Positions 23,315-35,570 of a DNA stretch of 64,000 bases are shown here, in pieces. Positions within the stretch are counted from its first letter, which is position 1; each line of letters begins with the position of its first letter. The DNA lies in contig OX485803.1 of assembly GCA_950295325.1 (NCBI GenBank), forward strand, positions 4,464,001 through 4,528,000, read 5' to 3'. The stretch is from Polytrichum commune (taxonomy: Eukaryota > Streptophyta > Polytrichopsida > Polytrichales > Polytrichaceae). Under the pieces are notes generated by a model. The model saw only the letters and a program-made list of their open reading frames with translations, did not search any database and was not told where the DNA came from. The position numbers and the translations under genes were made by a program.

Positions 23315-26300
23315 ATGGTGAGGCCTAGGGATCGGGCGGGGAAGCGTAAGGCGACGTCCCCAACAACAACGCCGGAGTTGGAGGTGGATGTTGCCGCACT
23401 GCGCCAACATAGGCGTCCGGCGGGAGAGCAAAGGTCCAAGGCAAGGGAGGACAAAAGGATTGCGCAAAGTTCGAGAGGCAGGGGTTTGCCAAAACGAGCA
23501 TCACCACCACCAAAGCGCACCAGGGTGATCGAATTTACTTCTTCCGAGGATGAGGCGATCCCGGTTGGAGAGCACAGCGGAGGTGCGTCAGAGAAGGAGC
23601 AATCATGGAGGTATGTATCACCCTTTTGCACACCTCATACCCTTTCCTGGTCTCCTTAGGTTTGTGCCGCACTCTACTTGTGGGTTGCAAGGATAATTCG
23701 AAGTCGCAGACTCCATCAATCTTCCCGCATCGGAGTCGACCTCCGCTCCGACCCTATTACTGAAGATGTCATCTCGGACATTTGGATGTCCGAGTTGATA
23801 TCCACCCGGACGTGACACATTGTGAGGGTTTAGTGAGGGCGTCTGCTTTTGCAATAGGCCCGTATGGAGATGTTGTGCCGCACACGTTGCGTTGACAGGT
23901 GAGAGGTTCCATGTGGGAGACAAGCTCCCTAGGCGCACAGTATAGAGCGGCTTGAAACTCCGCATCATAATCGTGAAGCCACGTGACCCAACACATGCAC
24001 AATTCCGGCATTTCGTGGGAGTTTTGTTGTGGGTTTTTAGTCTCAGCTGATTGCGCCGTGTTGTAATCCTCGTTGTAATCCTTGGGCATGAGCCGATATT
24101 CTTGTGCTGTAATCCTTGATGTCACTAGAAGAAAAAATAGCGCTGAATCAACTAGTACATAAGAGTTTTCACTTAATAAAACCTCTTGGCTCGGACTAGC
24201 TGTTTCGGACAGTGGTGGAGAGGTTTCAGTTGATTTCCGTCCACGTCACTTAGGATTTCGGCGACAGGGTCCACGTCGAATTTTTGGGGTAGTTGCCACA
24301 TCAAAGAAGTTTCAATTTTGCAAGTTTTTATGGGCATTGGATTTTGGGACTTATTGTTATAATTTTTTTGGTTTATTTAACTTTAAATTAAACTTGAAAT
24401 TGAGAAACGGTTAGAATGGTCAAATATTTATGCTATTGTGTTGGTTTGTGTCATGTCTATCATAGGAACGGTTTGCATGCAATTTAATATACAATAAAAT
24501 AAGATTTTAGAAGATTATGAAATGATGTGACTAATGTAACTAATACCCAGCCGGGGTATTAGTCACATTAGTCACATCAATATAAAATCTTGCACAACTC
24601 TCACACCCTGAGGCCTAATTTTGTGATAATTTTTGGGGTAGTTGCCACATCAAAAAAGTTTCAATTTTTCAAGTTCTTATGGGCATTGGATTTTGTGACT
24701 TATTATTATAATGTTTTTGGTTTATTTTACTTTTAAATCAACTTTAAATTGAGAAACGGTTAGAATGGGCAAATACTTATGCTATTGTGTTGGTTTGTGT
24801 CACGTCTATCATAGGAACGGTTTGCATGCAATTTAATATACAATAAAATAAGATTTTAGAAGATCATCGAATGATGTGCCTAATGTGACTAATACCCAGC
24901 CGGGGTATTAGTCACATTAGTTACAACATTATAAAATCTTGCATAAATTTCATTCAAAGTGGTTGGCTAAGGCACCATGTGCCAAGACTTTATGGCACTT
25001 CACATACCAACAATTTCCACTTGATATTAATTGTCCACACTTGATTACTGTTGATTCCATCGCAACCTCATCGCCATTTCCAATTTCCTCTTACTTCCAA
25101 CAGAGTTTACTTGGTTTTCAGTTGGCTACCTTCATGTTTTCGTGTAGTGTGTTATCCTTGTGACTGAGGCCATTTACTTGCGTCCTTGCAGTAATCCTTG
25201 TGAGCATGTCGTAATCCTTTTGTTGTAATAGCCGCTGTTGTAATCCTGGTGACTGAGCTGCCATCCGAGTGACCTTGTGAGTTTGGTTTACTGAGAGAGT
25301 TTTCTGAGGGTTTAGTTATGGTATGTTCATGTCATTCACACTGGTTTCAAATATTCGTAGTTGGTTAGGTTTGTGGCTTCACGTCTATGTGGACGCACAC
25401 GACTCTACGACAACATACATTGTGTCACCCAGGATGTCCAAGATGTCTGCACAGACATGCCAATGTGAATACTTAACGTCAATTCAAGTGTTTAAGCTCA
25501 CAAAGGTCTAGGGAAGGAGGATCTGCAACCCTACAATGTCGTCATTGTATGAGTGCCATGTGCAAGTAGATGGAACCAGGATGTCCGCACAAACATGCCA
25601 ATGTTCGGATTGACGTCAAGTCACGTGTTTACTTTCTCAAAGGTGCCAGATAGGCAGGGAGAACTGAATCACGAAATGAACATTTTGTAGCCGAGGATAC
25701 CCGTCCCACTCACGCACGTCGGACTCAGAGGGTGAGGAGAATGATACTTTTGAGACTTCGAAGCCGCATCCTACACGGAAGGGAGGGGGGAGCACGGGCA
25801 TGAAGAAACACGTGGAATTGGACGCGGAAGGGCAACCATTTGGGGCTATGAAGGCCGTCCTTTGCAGCGATATAAAGAAATATGCCAAGGACTTGGACCC
25901 CACCACGGGATGGGAAGGGCAGCCACGGCATGACAAAAAACGCTTATTCAAACGTCTATACACAGGTAAGCACAATCACAGCCTCTTGCGTGACAATTGT
26001 AATTGAACTACCCGTCTTTTGTGTGCAACATTGCATCCAAAGTGACATGGGCAGTGACACGCTGAAGTCATATGCGACATCCACTGCTGACTTCGAGTTG
26101 TTATAAATTCTATCTGCAGTTGTTCATTGTGGTGCATGATCAATTGGTTAAGGGAAACCATGCAATTTTTTTGGTATTTAGTGCACCAATGTTGGCATTC
26201 TTGGGTAGAGTTGTTTCGAGGATGCCGCATTGGTTCGCGGAAAATGACGTTCGTGTGTGGCCTCCAGACTGGCAGATGTGCGGACAAAGCGACAAGTGTG

Positions 26301-28109
26301 CAAGAAGTGGATGCAGCCAATCATCACAAAGGTCCTTATCAACACGCGTTGGAGACTAAATCAACTCATCGACAACAACGCGGGTAAACCAGCCGATGTC
26401 GATCCGGAGCATTGGAAAACATTGGTGGCTATGCGCGCCACTGAGGCTGCGCAGGTGAAGTCGGATTACATGCGTTCCATCTCGAAAGGGAAAGGGTCCA
26501 CCACAACGCAGATGAAAGCCATCGAAAGGGAAGTGGTGTCACGTCTGGTAAGTATCCCGACTAGCTATGTTGCACCAGATGTAGAAGTTGATGTCATGGG
26601 CGTCCATTTGTGCCAACACACGTTAAGTCGAACATTCTTCGGGACAACGCACGTCTGGTATGACGTGTACTTGGATGGATTCGGTAATTTGACAAGGCAT
26701 TTTTGTTGTCATTAAGTGCTGACCTATGCAATGATTGGTATGGGGCCTTGTTCTCAGTTTGCACTTGTTTCATTCAAGTGAAAGATGTCTTCTCTAAACC
26801 CAAATGCATTATCCCATATTTGTAGACAATGATGAAAAACCGAGCACCGTACGACGCGGAGGTAGACGTTGAGGTCGCTAAGGAGTACGAACGCCTCCAA
26901 GAGGAAAAACGCAGAGCACGTCCCGATCATGGTAGAGAGATAGAGGCGGTGCGCACTCGGGTGTCGGATTTGGAGGGCACCGTCACACGCCTTAGAGAGA
27001 GCGTGGCCGCGTCCCACAAACGCATGGAGGACATGATACAAAAGATTCTTCAAAATCAAGGCCAGAAACAAGTCCATGCAGGTGAGGACACGATGGAGCC
27101 TTCATCCTCGGCGCAAATGCTGGACACATCCGCACTGACATCCACCACGGTAGCTGCTACAACGCTTGTGCATTAACCCGCCCCGGCGCCGATTCTGACC
27201 ACCATGGGTGTTGCGGAGGCGCCATTGCCATCTGAGGATCCCGTTACCATTGATGTTGCCAAGGATGCTGCAACTGATGTCGGCATGAACAATCAAGAAG
27301 CCCAAACCACCCCTAACAATGTCATAGCTGCGTTGGTCGAGGAAATCATTCAAGGAAAGTCCAACAAATCAATAGATGGCAATGCCACTGTCGACCCAGC
27401 GGAGCCCGAACCGGAGGAGGAGCCTGTGCTACCCATGGAAGATCTGGAGGAAGGCGTCGTTGTGACCGAAGGCGTTGTGGATGCACCCGAACAAGTTGGC
27501 ATTTCGGAGCAGGTGAGATGACCCCAAACCCAGAATTGCAATTAATTTATGAACTAAACTGTGTATTTCGGGGAGCTACTTTGTGGTCGTGCGGTTGTCG
27601 GACTTGTTGCTTTGTTGGACATGTGCATGTTCGATGCAACATGAGTTTGGACGTCTGTTGTGACGTAGTTTAAAGTCATCTAGAATGCATACCTTGTAGC
27701 ACACTGACTTCACGCATGAATGTGGCCTGATTTGGCAGGAGGACGCACAAGTCGTGGAAGAGGCAGCAGGCCGTCCTCGACGTGCTGTTCGAAACGCACA
27801 CGGTACAACATCGGTGAAATTGACATCGAAGTCGACTATCGTCAAACTCGCACCACCAAAAGCGGTTGGTTTGCCTAAACCTCCCCAAATTCTTGCAAAG
27901 GTGAGGGAGTTAGTGATTGAATGGAAATTTGGGTTCATCCCGGTTTGCTCGCAAGAGGACCAGCGCAAACGCATGCTCATGTGTTGGTTGCATGTAATGT
28001 TGGCGAACGGAATCAATTCCACTAACAAATGCCATGTTGGTTTTTGGATGGCGTTGGGTTATGGCAGGTGGGGACTGCCACGAAACCACAAACATATAAG
28101 AAAAAGTGA
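23315..28109 (+). pseudogene. CACTA Tnp1-like protein (Transposase_24 type), six inferred exons, one nonsense codon
   Basis: Inferred exons: 23,315-23,610; 25,691-25,965; 26,276-26,547; 26,826-27,512; 27,739-27,900; 28,068-28,109, all with GT..AG introns and matching phases, about 577 codons. The N-terminus is basic (PRDRAGKRKATSP) with an acidic/serine patch EFTSSEDEA. The core resembles the plant En/Spm-family Transposase_24 domain: WMQPIITKVLINTRWRLNQL, then VDPEHWKTLVAMRAT, KSDYMRSISKGKG and a coiled coil (KEYERLQEEKRRA, DLEGTVTRLRESV). The C-terminal part is acidic, then ends in TYKKK. These proteins bind the element's subterminal repeats. A TAA at 27,174-27,176 interrupts the otherwise open fourth exon, so this copy is probably broken unless spliced around. 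Exon boundaries are my reading and unsupported by transcripts. Confidence 0.72.
24278..24960 (+). repeat. Two tandem copies of a 350-bp unit with an internal palindrome
   Basis: Units begin at 'aatttttggggtagttgccac' near 24,278 and 24,628. Each holds a near-perfect hairpin: GTGACTAATGTAACTAATACC, a loop around CAGCC, then GGTATTAGTCACATTAGTCAC (24,528-24,577, and again near 24,876-24,927). They lie in the long first intron of the Tnp1-like gene. The A+T content is much higher than the adjacent exons, so the unit is probably itself a nested insertion that was later duplicated. Confidence 0.85.
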
Positions 28110-28619
28110 GTCGTCATCGGTAATGCCGCGGTATTGGATGCAGTATTTGGGACCTTCTCTACCCCGCCTTCCGGAATAGAGTTGCCGAACTAGACAGTGA
28201 CATTGCAAACATGGATTTGTTTTGAGTTTTTGGGGTGCTAAATACTGTTGTGTGGGTGCGGCCTTCTGGTTGCAATATGTATTGGCAATGAATACAATGC
28301 ATTTTATGGTTTGCATGGATATGGTCTACAATATGGGGTATTTGTGTTCGTCATGTCTATTCCATGGCCATGTGTAAATTCTGATGTCTAAGCTGATTCA
28401 CATAAATGCCCCAAAAAACGACCCACTCAGAAGTGGTTGATGTAATAGCCATCCAGATAGACATCAATAATAACTTCAGGAAGTTCAAGCCTTCATATGG
28501 GATGCAATCCTAAGAGAATTCATCATCAGGCCAATCAGGAGAAATTATCTTGTGTCCAATATGATGTCATAAAGGACAATGTACTCCCACATAGGCCGTT
28601 AACCAAAACAATGCATAAC

Positions 28620-29100
28620 ACTGCAAATTCCCAAAAGGAAATTTCCACGTCCAACGGAATGTTGCACATGACGTTCCAGTGTCCCAGTGGACGTCTGCCA
28701 TGCCAAGCACGGGACGCAAAATCACCTCCGGAGGCAATGTCCACATCAGATCACACGTCACAAATCTCGCAGTCCACATCATATGTAAAGCGGGTCCAAG
28801 TCACACTCCACGTCAGCAAGAGCCCAAATGCAGGAATGGCCGTCGTGGCACTGCCCGCCCAAAAAAACCTTACGTGGAGGCCACGTGCTCTCCACGTGTC
28901 CTTCTGTGGAGGTTAAGGAAGACCATGTTTTATTAGACGTCACGTAAAAACAGGCTGAAATTGGCCTTGTTTTCCATGTCTTCCGATCCATCATGTTTTT
29001 TGCGTGTCCCACATAACGGATTTTAGGTGACGTCATTCACAACGACGTCCATGTCAAAGTGAACGCGAATACATGTTTTTTCTGACGTCCAAAAAAACAA
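28620..29100. repeat. CACTA right subterminal region with dense ACGTC/GACGT motifs
   Basis: At least ten occurrences in about 480 bp, in both orientations, for example CCACGTCCAAC, GTGGACGTCTG, CACACGTCAC, TCCACGTCAGC, AGACGTCACG, GTGACGTCATT, CGACGTCCATG and TGACGTCC. Variants CCACATC and CCACGTG are interleaved. Position and density fit transposase-accessory binding sites. Confidence 0.65.
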
Positions 29101-29115
29101 CTTTTTCTTATAGTG

Positions 29116-29491
29116 AAAAAATTGGATTGTACTTATCAAAGCACTTCACCCACAAAGGACTCAAAATCCCATCTTTGATTGGTGTCACTTGATTTTGAGT
29201 GATCTTTACAACTTTTAATCATAGTGGCCTCAAATGGTTATGGATGGCTTATGGAAGCCATGTGGAAAATGAATTGCACCAACTCTTCGTCCTCTTTTGT
29301 GCTTAACACACCTTTCTTCCCCGCATCCTTGGCCTTATTTTTCCGGAGAGGTGACATTGAAAAGTGCTCACAAGAATCCTAACATTGTTTTTTGCCTTTA
29401 GAAATTTCTCCCGGCTATCCATTGCGGCTATAGATGCAACAAACATCTCATCACTCCAATTACCATTTCTATGTTTGGCTTTCTCTTTCAT
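29116..29491 (-). pseudogene. Pogo-type transposase, 5' half (Psq-type helix-turn-helix), decayed
   Basis: The minus-strand frame starting at 29,491 reads MKEKAKHRNGNWSDEM, then VRILVSTFQCHLSGK and a basic RPRMRGRK, the N-terminal helix-turn-helix region of plant pogo-like transposases. A one-base frameshift after GRK moves the match to another frame (GVLSTKEDEELVQFIFHMAS), a stop follows, then PIKDGILSPLWVKCFDKYNP. The sequence stops at the CACTA terminus; joined to the bases left of that element it runs on as PIFSLRVVQGL, exactly the expected next motif. This is the missing front of the pseudogene at 18.6-20.2 kb. Confidence 0.82.
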
Positions 29492-30225
29492 GTTTTATTG
29501 TGACACCCTTGGAGGATCAATGAATGATGTACCCAAAGGTGACATGTCCTCATTGCCATTTCTAACACTTTGTTGAAAATTGGATGCCAAATTCTGCTAA
29601 AAAAGGATGGCATAAGCCCTTGAGTTTTGAGAAACTCTTGTTGTATATGAGGGTCGAGTCCAAGGTACTATTTGTGCACTTGAAGCATGTTGAGATCCTT
29701 CATGCACACACACAATAAGACACACTCTCATGACATCAAGCTCCCTGCACATGAACACAACCACTCACACATTTTAGCTTAGCCCCCAACACATCAAACC
29801 ATTATTGTAGCTTCATCCACACGGTCGTATAACACCCAACCTCTCTAAATCCTAAGTGAAGCTCAAGGATACATGTAGATCAACTTCTCCAAAGCTTAAG
29901 TTCTCATTGGCTAGGTAGCCCAAGCTTGGAGAAAGAGAAAAGAGAAAAACCCAACGAGTAGGATCAAAGGCTCACATTCGACCAATAAGGTTGAATTCTT
30001 AAATGCCGAAGATACTTGCATGATTCCGAACTTTGAATTTGGGGTGCATGATGCCCCTATGCTTCGTTGCAATGGTGTTGGTTGTTGCGAGGGTCCTCGA
30101 CCCACTCGCCTAGTCACCCTTTGTAACAATAATTATCGTTCCAACAACTCGACATCCACAACATTGTCCCTGTGACTGAGCCTTCTTACCATCAAAATTT
30201 GATGCCAAAGCATCTTCTTCATTTG
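29492..30225. other. Intergenic or 5' part of the pogo-type element
   Basis: Upstream flank of the decayed pogo transposase. It may contain that element's promoter and terminal repeat, but I could not identify a matching terminus near 18 kb. Confidence 0.35.
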
Positions 30226-30309
30226 TTTTTTTTGTTTTTTTGAGACAGAAGGCCGACAGGCCAGCGCCAAAGCACAGGAGGCAGTTCACCACCTGGCAAG
30301 TTTACCGTC
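30226..30309 (-). mobile_element. Short 5'-truncated LINE/SINE insertion (84 bp) with 18-bp target duplication
   Basis: On the minus strand the element ends TTTGGCGCTGGCCTGTCGGCC then TTCTGTCTC and an A-rich tail. It is flanked by the perfect direct repeat AAGCATCTTCTTCATTTG at 30,208-30,225 and 30,310-30,327, which proves target-primed insertion. The same 3' end occurs at 44.9-45.1 kb. Confidence 0.9.
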
Positions 30310-33300
30310 AAGCATCTTCTTCATTTGAATAACCCCCATCATAGCAATGTCACCTAGAAGGCAAAAGAGATCCTTCGAATTAGAGCTGGCCATTTGATAC
30401 AAGAATTGAGAGAATGTGTGCACTTAAATACAGTGCCGAATGGATTGATGTCTTGCGTTGAAGTGCACCTTGTTTATGTCCTTTGGGTACTTCCATTCTT
30501 TTCAAAAATTGTTGAATTAGGTGCCAACAAAATAGTCTAGGACCCATTAATTTGGAGCTCAAAGCCATTGCTTTGCTGGTTGATGAGTGATCCTTGCAAG
30601 TTGCTCTTACCACATTAGAATTGCGGATGGAAGGGTTCACTTGCGTAACCACAATTGTTGCAACTAGGTTTCTTAGTTGTCTCAACCGTCGCCTAAACTT
30701 TGAAACGCCGTTGAGTTATTGCCGTTGCGATGCCTACCTTGTAGCGCTTGATTTGGCGTTATTTTGGTGGACACTTATACGTTGCCGCTAATAGCATGCA
30801 ATGTTGGTGGTTAATGCACATGACTAGGTGACATCCATGGGTTGTTGTTACTTTAACGCTTGACTACCTTATACACAACACTTATGTGCTTGCCCTAGTG
30901 TTCATTACATTTTCAACGAATAACAAGTGTTTGTTTACTATTCATAGGTCATGATGCAAGGGCTAGGCTAGACGTCCACCTCTTTGAGTTGAGCCCCCAC
31001 CACTATTACCAAGGTAAAGAGAGTCTATCAAAAACATGTTCCCCATAGTTTTTTGGTTAACTCATTTCCAGTGGTTCCTTCTAAACTAATTCAAGGACCT
31101 CTAATACTAATTTGAGAGTCAAATTGTCTAAAAAAGAACATATTATAATAGAAGTGACTGCATTCTCAACTCGGGTAATAGTGGGGGGGCATCTCAAAGA
31201 GGTGGGTGTCTAGCCCTAGCCTGATTCAAGTGGAGTGGAGAGGAGTGGATTATAGCCAAGTCTCATGTGAAGCTATGTTCGGGGAAAACCGATGGCTAGT
31301 TCATTATTAGCCGATGGATTTCCCCTCGTGGCCGGTCCAAATTTCCAACCATCGGATGGCAATCCGACTGTAATTTCAATCCTCTAGCAATTAGCCGATG
31401 GACCAAAAAATGTCCTAGAAATGTAGCCGATTCTTCTTGTGAGTTATTGGATTTCAGTCGGAAGCATCCAGAGCGCTATTTGTCTGGGGCATCTGATGAT
31501 GCACTTGAGGAAGTACCGTAACCCTTCAACTTTTTGAATTATGCAACCTTTCCATGACCAAATCCAATTGCTTCTATGAAGAATTGGGGGACCCTTGGCC
31601 TTCAAGCGGTGAAGGCATTGCTAGGTTCAATTTCTGCCAAGGATATTAACTCTTCAAATTTAAAGTTTTGAACATGCCTTTCTTTTCACTTATTCAAGAT
31701 TTTGTACTAAGAAATGATTTCTAATAACTTTTCATACATTTTTAAAACAATTAGTGCCGATATGAATTCCATTTAATCGAATATTGGCCAATGAAAACAT
31801 GAAAATATAGGCAATTGATTGATTGATTTTACAAAAGACCGGCTGTTGCCGATGTAAATTGGAAAAAATCCGACCCTTCGTAGCAACTACCGGGAATTAG
31901 CCACTAAGGCTTCAAAAACTTCCCAAACTCTGATGTGAAGTGAAGTAGACCGGTGTTAACTCTGACTTTGTCCAATATTAAGTAAACCCAGTCACCATCT
32001 CCCTTTACATTCAAACTGAAGGGGCTCAAAGATGTGGATGTTTCCCAATCTATACTAATATCTTAACACCAAGTCCTGGCCCTAAAAAACACTTGGGGTG
32101 CCAACCATGTGGAATGGGCTAGGGTTTTGTGGTGTCTGCATAAACTCATCTGTTGCGGAGGTGAAAACATGTGGATTATATCATAGTTGTGCGTGTTTTA
32201 TTTAGGTGATATGACTTTATAAATAATCTTATAAATTTCAAATAATTCCAGTGGAATCTAGTTGGAACGAATTGGCCCTCAACCTTGTAAGGGACTTGTT
32301 TTTTACTAGAGTTCGTTCATCCATGATAAATCAATTTACATAGATGCCATGTATTCCAAGCTTGTGAAAGGACCTTGCTGAGGCCACTTTAATCGAGCAC
32401 CTTCAAGTTATGATGATCATGTGGTGTGTGGCTTAAGGCATGTGGGTGTTATTAGGTACCTTTTTGATGTTCTCCAACTTTGATTGATTAGATTTACACA
32501 ACAAATTTTGTGTTGTATTAGCAAGTCTACGATGAAACATATGCACACGGTCTCCCACGATTTAGTTATGGTTGTTGGAAGTGCATGTGTGCTGATTTTT
32601 TAATTGGGTACATAGGTTCTCCCAACTGTGTTCACTATTGAGTGTAGAGTAGTTCTTAATATTTGAAGACGTAGTCCAATCTCTTTTAAACAAGTGTCTT
32701 TATGATGTTTGCTTTTCGATCCTCACTGAACCACGTACCAGTCAATATAGGGGTCCGATTAAGAAAATGAGCCACTTAGGACCCTTTTACCTTATAGGTA
32801 TCTTTGTCATGATCATTGAGTCACGTGTACATGTTCTTATATATATTACTAGTAGGACAAGAAGATTCTGGTACTTCACACTGGGGTGTTAACTTGAATG
32901 AAAGATGTACTATAAAGTATGAATTATAAACTTTATGTTGTGTTGGCATTCAAGAGAAAGTTTTAGGAAGTTGATTTTAAATCACATCCGTGTGGTTGGA
33001 ATATAGATCTTTATCCTTGGTCTCCACCAAATCATTTGACAAGCATTCTCCTTCAGAAAATAATAAAAATTCCAAGATGTATGAAAATCACTTGATATTC
33101 TATATGATTGGCTAAATTTTTTGAGTTGCATTAATTGGTGGGAAAAACCAAAATATTTATGTCTTTGACATTGTTACTTTCCCAAAATTGCTAATTTTGT
33201 AACAAAGACAAAATTAAGGGTTCCAACCACTTGAAGGTCCATATCTTAGAACCATTGGCATAAAATTTCGTTCCGTTTGCTCTAGACGGTGCATAACTTT

Positions 33301-35570
33301 ATTATGTCAAGGTGCAAGAAGGAAAAAACAAGAAAAGAGAAAAGTTTGTCTTGAGAGATAAAACTCTGAAAAACGCTTGCAACCACTTTATGACTTCTTG
33401 GGCATTTAGGGGTTAACCTCAATCTCACCTGAGTCTTCAAATGCAGGTAAGTTAGAAGTAGGACTCTTAGGCATGCATGTGTTACTCCGTTGTGTTTCTT
33501 AATCAAACTCCTTTTTTGGAAGGGTGTGTGATTTGGTGAGAATCAAAGAACAAATGTCATAAAGACACATGCTTAAAAGAGATTGGAGTATGTCTTTAAA
33601 TTTTGTCACACTACAAGCATATGAAACCTAGGCAACTCATCTCGCATTGGTGAGTTTTCTTACAAATCTACTGCATGCTAGATTTAAGAAAAATTTGAGA
33701 ATGCAAGATGATTTTCACCAACATAAGATGAGTTGCTTGTAGTGACGCCATACTCAATAGTAAACACAATTGGTAAGACCCTATATATTTGGTTAAATAA
33801 TCAACAAACATGCAAATTACCAACGCTAAATAAGGGGAGGTCCAAATTTTAATTTGATATTTACTGATGCTATGTCGTAGATTTGCTAATGCAACAAACA
33901 AGTTCTATTGTAAATCTAATCAGTAGAAGTTAGAGAGCATGAAAAAAAAACCAAATAACATCCACATACATACCTTAAGATGCAACTCCAAAACAATTTT
34001 TAATTGATGAAGGCTCACAAAAGACCTTTAGATGTGTTACGGTCTTCAGGGGAATCTATGACAACATACTAGCTTCAGATCCATTCCAAGTATCAGTTCT
34101 TGTTTCTAGCACAATGTGCTTGAAAGAGATTGGAGTACGTGCTGAAAATTTGTTAACCAATTGAGGCTCCATAGTCAACATAATTGGGGGACCTATGTGA
34201 AACTTTCTTATGGGTCAGGGTGTCAGCGGACTTTGAAAATTCATAACAATTCGAGATTAGCTCCATATGTATCCTGGAATGATCCTGGTATGGAATGATC
34301 CAAGGTACATGGAACAGGTTGTCGTGCCAAAGCACAGAGTCAATTTATCAACAACTGTGCTCAACAATGGAAAAGCCTCTCTGATGCTACAATTTGGAAA
34401 TTCTTTGAAGTAAATGAACCCAAGACAAGGGAAAGTGGACAATTTAGATCCAACAAATCAGGATGTTATTTTCTTCTTCCAAACAGCTGATTGATTCATA
34501 GAATCTGCAAGCCTCCTCAAGCAAACAACTCGTGCAAGCTCCATGGATGAACATGACTACACAACAAATACAGTGTACAAGGAACTTATTGAGATGAAGA
34601 TATGGAAAAAGGGAACCACAGAATGTAGGGGCTAATAAAGTCCTTTGCAAGGAAGACTATGCAGTTTTAGTACCGCAATCCAATTTCTCAAAGATCAGAA
34701 ACATCAGGTGAAGCTGCTGAAAGCGATAAGTGAAACTTGATTATCCTGCACACAATTTGCAAGAATATACAATGAATTGCATCATGATCAGCCTTTCTGT
34801 ATGTCATTATTATCATTGCATACATGATAGCAAGAAAAATCTATCCTAAAAGTGATTACATTGAATGTGAGAAAATCATGCCAATTTTCTCTTATCCCAA
34901 CTGTGCATGTGAGCAGTCTATTGCCATTGTAGCTCAAGAACAAGTATCTGGAAAAAATTACTCACTAAGGGAACCTTGCGTGTAAATTGCAACCAAGAGG
35001 GAAACAAACCAACACTTGTGTTTCATGTTGTTTTTGAATGCATATAAGGTATGCGGGTGTTAATTGGTTAGTTTTATTAATCGGACACCTATATTTGATT
35101 GGAATGTGGTTAGCTGAGGATCAAAGAACAAACATCATAAAGACACATACTTTCTGATTTTTGTCGCACCTGTACCATCAAGACCAGGAAGTTGAGACAT
35201 ATGTATGAGAAATCTCCAGATTCAGAACAATTGGGTTGGCTCATTCTCATCCTGAATAATTAGCTCAGATTGAGGTCTTAGTTCGGAAGGAGTATTCAAG
35301 CAAATTCGTAACGTATTCACCACGCAAAGTAGGTTCCAAACTTCCTAAGAGAGATGTTAAGCACAGTGGTGTTGATGAATTGCAAGGACAAAATAACAAA
35401 TTGAACAACATACCCTACATCATTTAGAGGTAGTTAACTTCTTTTTTATGATAAAGTTGATAATGTTATCATGCAAGGGTTTTCTATCCATTGATAGATT
35501 TCCAAATTAGAGAATCGTCTGTATGCTGTTTCGTTACAGGCAGGGACGATCATACCTGTAGTTATTCTTC
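30310..35570. other. Intergenic repeat-derived DNA, no gene
   Basis: No open frame above about 100 codons and none with recognisable domains. Segments near 33,530-33,640, 34,080-34,160 and 35,100-35,180 share phrases ('atcaaagaacaaa.atcataaagacacat', 'gattggagtatgt', 'tttgtcgcac') and are degenerate copies of one repeat. Confidence 0.45.

Larger units (their letters stand above)
20217..29115 (+). mobile_element. CACTA (En/Spm) DNA transposon, 8,899 bp
   Basis: The left end is CACTATAAGAAA and the right end is its complement TTTCTTATAGTG. AAA flanks both sides (20,214-20,216 and 29,116-29,118), the 3-bp target duplication expected for CACTA elements. Short ACGTC/GACGT motifs crowd both subterminal regions, as do TnpA-binding motifs in known CACTA elements. 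Inside are a Tnp1-like gene on the plus strand (23,315-28,109) and a remnant of a TnpD-like transposase on the minus strand (21,213-21,967). The catalytic Transposase_21 domain is not visible, so the copy looks non-autonomous. The interior is markedly richer in G+C than the flanks, especially 21-23.7 kb and 25.7-28.2 kb. It interrupts a pogo-type transposase gene. Confidence 0.93.
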
